A stretch of 64,000 nucleotides of DNA, taken from the NCBI GenBank assembly GCA_017590115.1, contig JAGGNK010003335.1, positions 12,541,906 to 12,605,905 on the forward strand, in the 5' to 3' direction. The stretch comes from Montifringilla adamsi. Its lineage: Eukaryota > Chordata > Aves > Passeriformes > Passeridae. Below the pieces are notes generated by a model. The model was not told the origin of the DNA, did not search any database, and saw nothing but the letters and a program-made list of their open reading frames with translations. Each line of letters begins with the position of its first letter. Positions within the stretch are counted from its first letter, which is position 1. The position numbers were made by a program, and so were the translations under genes. Shown piece by piece: positions 60,426-64,000 of this stretch.

Positions 60426-63389
60426 TCTTGCCATCTCTGATCAGATGGAACCATCTGCCAGTTCATGCTTTAAAGTTTAATAAAGTTAATAAAGGGCTTC
60501 AGAATAAGTGAGAGTGGCCTGCCTTAACATAATAATTACATACAAAACCTGCACAAAGTCTGATCAACAATTTTGGTACAAAGGCTACATTTAGATTTTC
60601 CACAGAACCAGCAGAAAACTTTAAACCTTGTTTAAAGGTTAACAGCAGCAGTTGCAACAATTATACAAAATGCAGATTCAGGAGTTATCAGGAGTTCAAC
60701 TCTCTGCTGTTCCTTTACAAAGTTCATCTTTTAAACATCACATTTGAAGGTCACGCAACCCTTTTCAAACCAAAGAAATAGTGAGAAGAGTAGCAATGAC
60801 TATTTATTTCACACAATTTTGAACAACCCAGATACTTGATAACTTATTTTAAACTGTGTTGCATGACTGAATAATCCAGATGGGCAAATGATCTGGGAAA
60901 TTCTGGGCAACTTAAACTCATGCAGCAGTGCACAAATGATGAAATGCAGCTTTACCACCTTCCTTGGAACCATTTATATTTTCTTATGTTATTGACACCT
61001 TGTATTTTAACCCAAGCCTTGAAAAACTCCCCTCCAAAATTATGAATTTTTGTCAGTTTCTTTACAGTTTCAGCTAAAACTGGGACTAGAGTGACAGAAA
61101 AGGAAATTTTCTGTCATCTTACATGATGATGTAAGTGTGAACCCAGGGAGAAGTCTAAAGAGAATTTCACATCCAAAAGCAGGGCAGATATAATTGTGAT
61201 AATGCTCTCTGTGACATTTGACTTCTTGGTGCCCAGCTCCCAACCTACAACCTGCTACAAAGCACGGGATGAGCTGAGTAATCCGGCTTAAAACAGAATT
61301 CCAACCAGCCTGCACAAATGCTGAAAGAAAGGTATAACTTTTGTGGTGTCCTTTACCAGGACTCAGACCCATAAGTTCTAGGGAGGTAACAGTGCTCAGG
61401 TCAGATAATGATTCACAAAATCTTCTAGAGACAACTAAAAATTCTTTTTTTAAAGAATAAGAGTGAGGCTTTTCCCTGAAAACCCAATAAAAATAGAAGA
61501 TAAAAGCAGAACCTATCTCTTCACAGAATCCTTTAGGATTCTTTAGAATAAGAATAGTTCAAAAGTTAGAGCCAGGTGCTGCTGATATTTCATGTGCACT
61601 GGGAGAGACAAAAATAAGATTTGAGACACTTAGGCCCCTACATCTCCATTCTTTAAAGCAGTCCCTTAATAACCTGATGTCCAGCTGTCAGTGCCTTGTT
61701 CTGGGAAATGAGATGCAGCCTGGAAAATCTTGAGGGTGAGAAAATTACCTGCTGCTAGAAAATGGGGAGAACAGCTTTTCTTCCTTCTCTTTGTAAATCA
61801 AAGTGCACACAGCTACTTGTTTTTGCAGAGCTGAGTTCTTCTGAAATGTTTCCCATGCCGCTTTGATAGAGAAATACTCCAGAGTCCTGCTAGGCCTCTT
61901 TATTCCTCAAGTAACACATTGTTCCTTTTTTGGGGCTCCTTTGTCTGAACAAACTCAAGATTTTTCTTTTCCAATGCCTAATTTTCCACAATGCCCACCC
62001 AAAGGGCTGCTATGTTGGCTTAGTAGAAAACACAGGAAATAAACCTCTCTCTGATTAGGAAAAAGTGACTTGTTCTACTTTAAAACTACAAAACATTGGC
62101 AAAGCAACAGCAGAAAGGCAAATCCATGTTTTAATTGCTCTGGCAAAGAAAGGAACACAAGGCCTTCTCCAGGGATGTCAGGCATGGCAGTTAATTAGTT
62201 CAAATAGGATGAACTAATAGACTTTTTGGGGGAAAAAGCACTTTTGTGTGGTGGCAGAAGAGCCCATGTGAGACTTATCAGGGTCTGTAAGCAGTGGTAT
62301 TCCTCCATTTGCAGTACATTTGCTGCTACAGTTTTAAATAAGCAGCACAGCTGATGACTGGGAGTCTGATGCAATGTACTTACACCAAATGTTAAAGCCA
62401 CTTGCCAAGTTTTTCTTTCTCAAAGCACCTTCCACCAGTAAAATGCCTATTTAAATCACCAGGGAGGGAAAAAAAAATTGTCTGCACTATGATTTTTCCT
62501 ACTGCAATCCTAAATGGAAAGCTGGAGAAGGCAAAGCATGGCAACACTACAAGATGCTTGGTTTTTCTTTTTTTTTTGCTTATAAATGTACATCCCACTT
62601 GTAGCCTAGCAACAAAAGCAGCAGCCTGGGCGAGATGAGCCTGCTGCTGGGGCTCTCTCCTCAAAACAGGAGCCATCTTTGGTGTGTAACTTGACCAGAG
62701 ATTTAGAGATTTCATCATTCTGCATTAAAACCAGCTCCAGATGTTTGAGGTCCCTACAGCCAGTTCAGCTCCGCCAGCTTTGCTTTGCCACCTCCTCTCC
62801 CACTGCACGAGGCAGGTCCAGAGACGCCGCACGTGTTCACCTCATCTCCACACTCAGGAAAATAAACCTCCTTTGCTAACCAAGGTTAGTGCAACCTCTA
62901 ATTTCAGTCCTGACTGCTGCAAGCTTGTTTCTGCTCCTTGTGTTTTAACCCCCACCAATAAACTGCAGTAGCTTTGGCTGTACTCCAGGTGTGTTCACGG
63001 CCCTCTTCTGTACTTTTTTACTGTTTCGTATATCTTTTCTATCCAGGTGATATTTTAACTACACATTGGTACAAAGCCAATCTTCACCCCATCCACCAGT
63101 ATAACAACAATAGATTATTTATAATTCAATAAATTAAAAAAAAATAATACTCATATTTAAAATTCTGTCTCTGACTACCAGGTGTCTGACCTTGGAGTTA
63201 TTTGGCGTGTTCCTCCCCTGGAAATGATGATCCTGCAGCAGGGAGGCTTGTCTCTTGCAGGCCTGGAATCTGTGCTGCTGTCACGCAATCCCTGTGACAC
63301 AGACAGCGCTGCTCAGGGGACAGCGAGTGGCCAAGGGCAGGTTTTGGGAGCTGTTACATGTGCAGGGAGGAGAGGGCTGTGACAGTGTC

Positions 63390-63825
63390 CAGCTTCCACA
63401 GGGACAGGGCGGCACAAGGAGCTGGGACCCTGGGGAGGCGACGGGGGGCACACAGAGCTAGGCCCCGATGGAGGGGATGGGTTGACACATGGGGCTGGAC
63501 CTCTGTGGAGGGGACAGGGCGACAAAACAGATCAGGGGCTCTGCAGGGTAATGGAGGGAGCTGGGTCCCTGTGGAGGAGCCTGGGGTGACAGATGGGGCT
63601 GGTCCCCTGTGGAGGGGCTGGAGAAGGCAGACCCCTGAGGAGGGAGGAGAGCTCACAAACAGATCAGGGGTAACAGAGGTGACAAATGAGGCTGAGCTTC
63701 TGCGGAGGGGCCGAGGCGACACGGGGGGGCTGCTCCCCTACGAAGGGGACAGAGCAACACGGGCGGCTGGGTTCCTGTGGAGGGGACCGAGGTGGCAGAT
63801 GGAGCTGGGTCCCTGCCTGGTCAGC
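63390..63825. repeat. GC-rich minisatellite in SFXN1 intron 1
   Basis: Degenerate tandem units of about 38-40 bases follow the pattern GTGGAGGGGACAGGGC... GACACAGGGGGCTGGGTCCCT. Clear phase points are at about 63704, 63742 and 63780. The array runs to within about 100 bases of the first exon. The plus strand is G-rich, so the SFXN1 transcript from it is C-rich. Pro/Ser-rich open frames on the minus strand are repeat artefacts. Confidence 0.85.
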
Positions 63826-64000
63826 ACAGTACAGCACTTGGGAGTGCCACCGGCTCCTCCGCCCGTCCCCGGCCGCAGCCCATCCCCGCGGCACTCCCCG
63901 GCCCCGCTACTCACCCGGCCGCCGGCCTCGCACCGCGCTGGCCCCGCTGCCCGGAAGAGCCTGGCTCGGCGCGGCGGGCGAGGGGCCGGGAGCCGGCGGG
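63826..64000 (-). promoter_or_regulatory. SFXN1: SFXN1 CpG-island promoter and non-coding exon 1
   Basis: The sequence becomes CpG-dense to the window edge. Read on minus, a consensus donor GTGAGT (plus 63909-63914) ends a GC-rich exon whose low edge is 63915. It has no ATG that would need to be coding, consistent with the SFXN1 start codon lying in exon 2 at 55380. The transcription start is at or beyond about 63980, possibly outside the window. Confidence 0.7.

Larger units (their letters stand above)
55392..63914 (-). other. SFXN1: SFXN1 intron 1
   Basis: About 8.5 kb separates the non-coding first exon from the start-codon exon. It contains three plus-strand CR1 pieces, a 27-base A-run (58346-58372) and the promoter-proximal minisatellite. 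The rest is AT-rich sequence where I recognise nothing. Confidence 0.7.

Noticed and set aside
63182..63894. Pro/Ser-rich frames at the right edge
   Set aside because: They arise from the 38-40-base minisatellite; the composition and periodicity match the repeat, not a protein family.

Overview
The window is vertebrate nuclear DNA, almost certainly from a bird. The genes have many short, GT-AG-spliced exons. Promoters lie in compact CpG-rich islands. The interspersed repeats are mostly chicken-repeat-1 (CR1) LINE 3' ends, recognised by the tail that reads ATTCTGTGATTCTATG on the element's sense strand. I found no bacterial, viral or plasmid sequence and no CRISPR array. There is one tiny assembly gap (32586-32589).

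Five protein genes are present and complete at the coding level. I reconstructed each exon by exon, checking donor and acceptor sites and reading phase. (1) N4BP3, plus strand, coding exons 3687-6042, 599 aa. (2) NHP2, minus strand, 7283-8391, 149 aa, tail-to-tail with N4BP3. (3) BRD8, minus strand, 9426-32693, 27 coding exons for a 1265-aa two-bromodomain form plus an alternative last exon at 18376-18435 giving a 951-aa one-bromodomain form. (4) KIF20A (MKLP2), plus strand, 33385-41968, 883 aa, head-to-head with BRD8 across a shared CpG-island promoter. (5) SFXN1, minus strand, coding 42320-55380, 322 aa, with a non-coding first exon at about 63915 onward at the right edge.

Layout: 1-1.6 kb is unannotated upstream DNA. 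1.65-6.9 kb is N4BP3 and 7.15-8.5 kb is NHP2. 8.56-8.99 kb is a degenerate hexamer-based minisatellite, G-rich on the minus strand, wedged between the BRD8 poly(A) signal and the NHP2 promoter. 9.0-32.7 kb is BRD8. 32.7-32.95 kb is the bidirectional promoter, with two CCAAT boxes and a CHR element typical of G2/M genes. 33-42 kb is KIF20A and 42-64 kb is SFXN1. The SFXN1 introns carry several CR1 fragments, a 27-base poly(A) tract and, next to the promoter, a second minisatellite.

The genes do not form a pathway: Hippo-independent NEDD4-binding/endosomal scaffold (N4BP3), H/ACA snoRNP (NHP2), TIP60/NuA4 chromatin reader (BRD8), mitotic kinesin (KIF20A) and mitochondrial serine carrier (SFXN1). 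What is notable is the neighbourhood. In human these genes are spread over 5q31.2, 5q35.2 and 5q35.3, so the window joins three blocks that are separate in mammals. I saw no previously undescribed molecular system. The points most worth a second look are the G-rich minisatellite between two tandem genes, the rearranged synteny including the missing RMND5B, the duplicated bromodomain exon triplet in BRD8, and the divergent KIF20A C-terminus.
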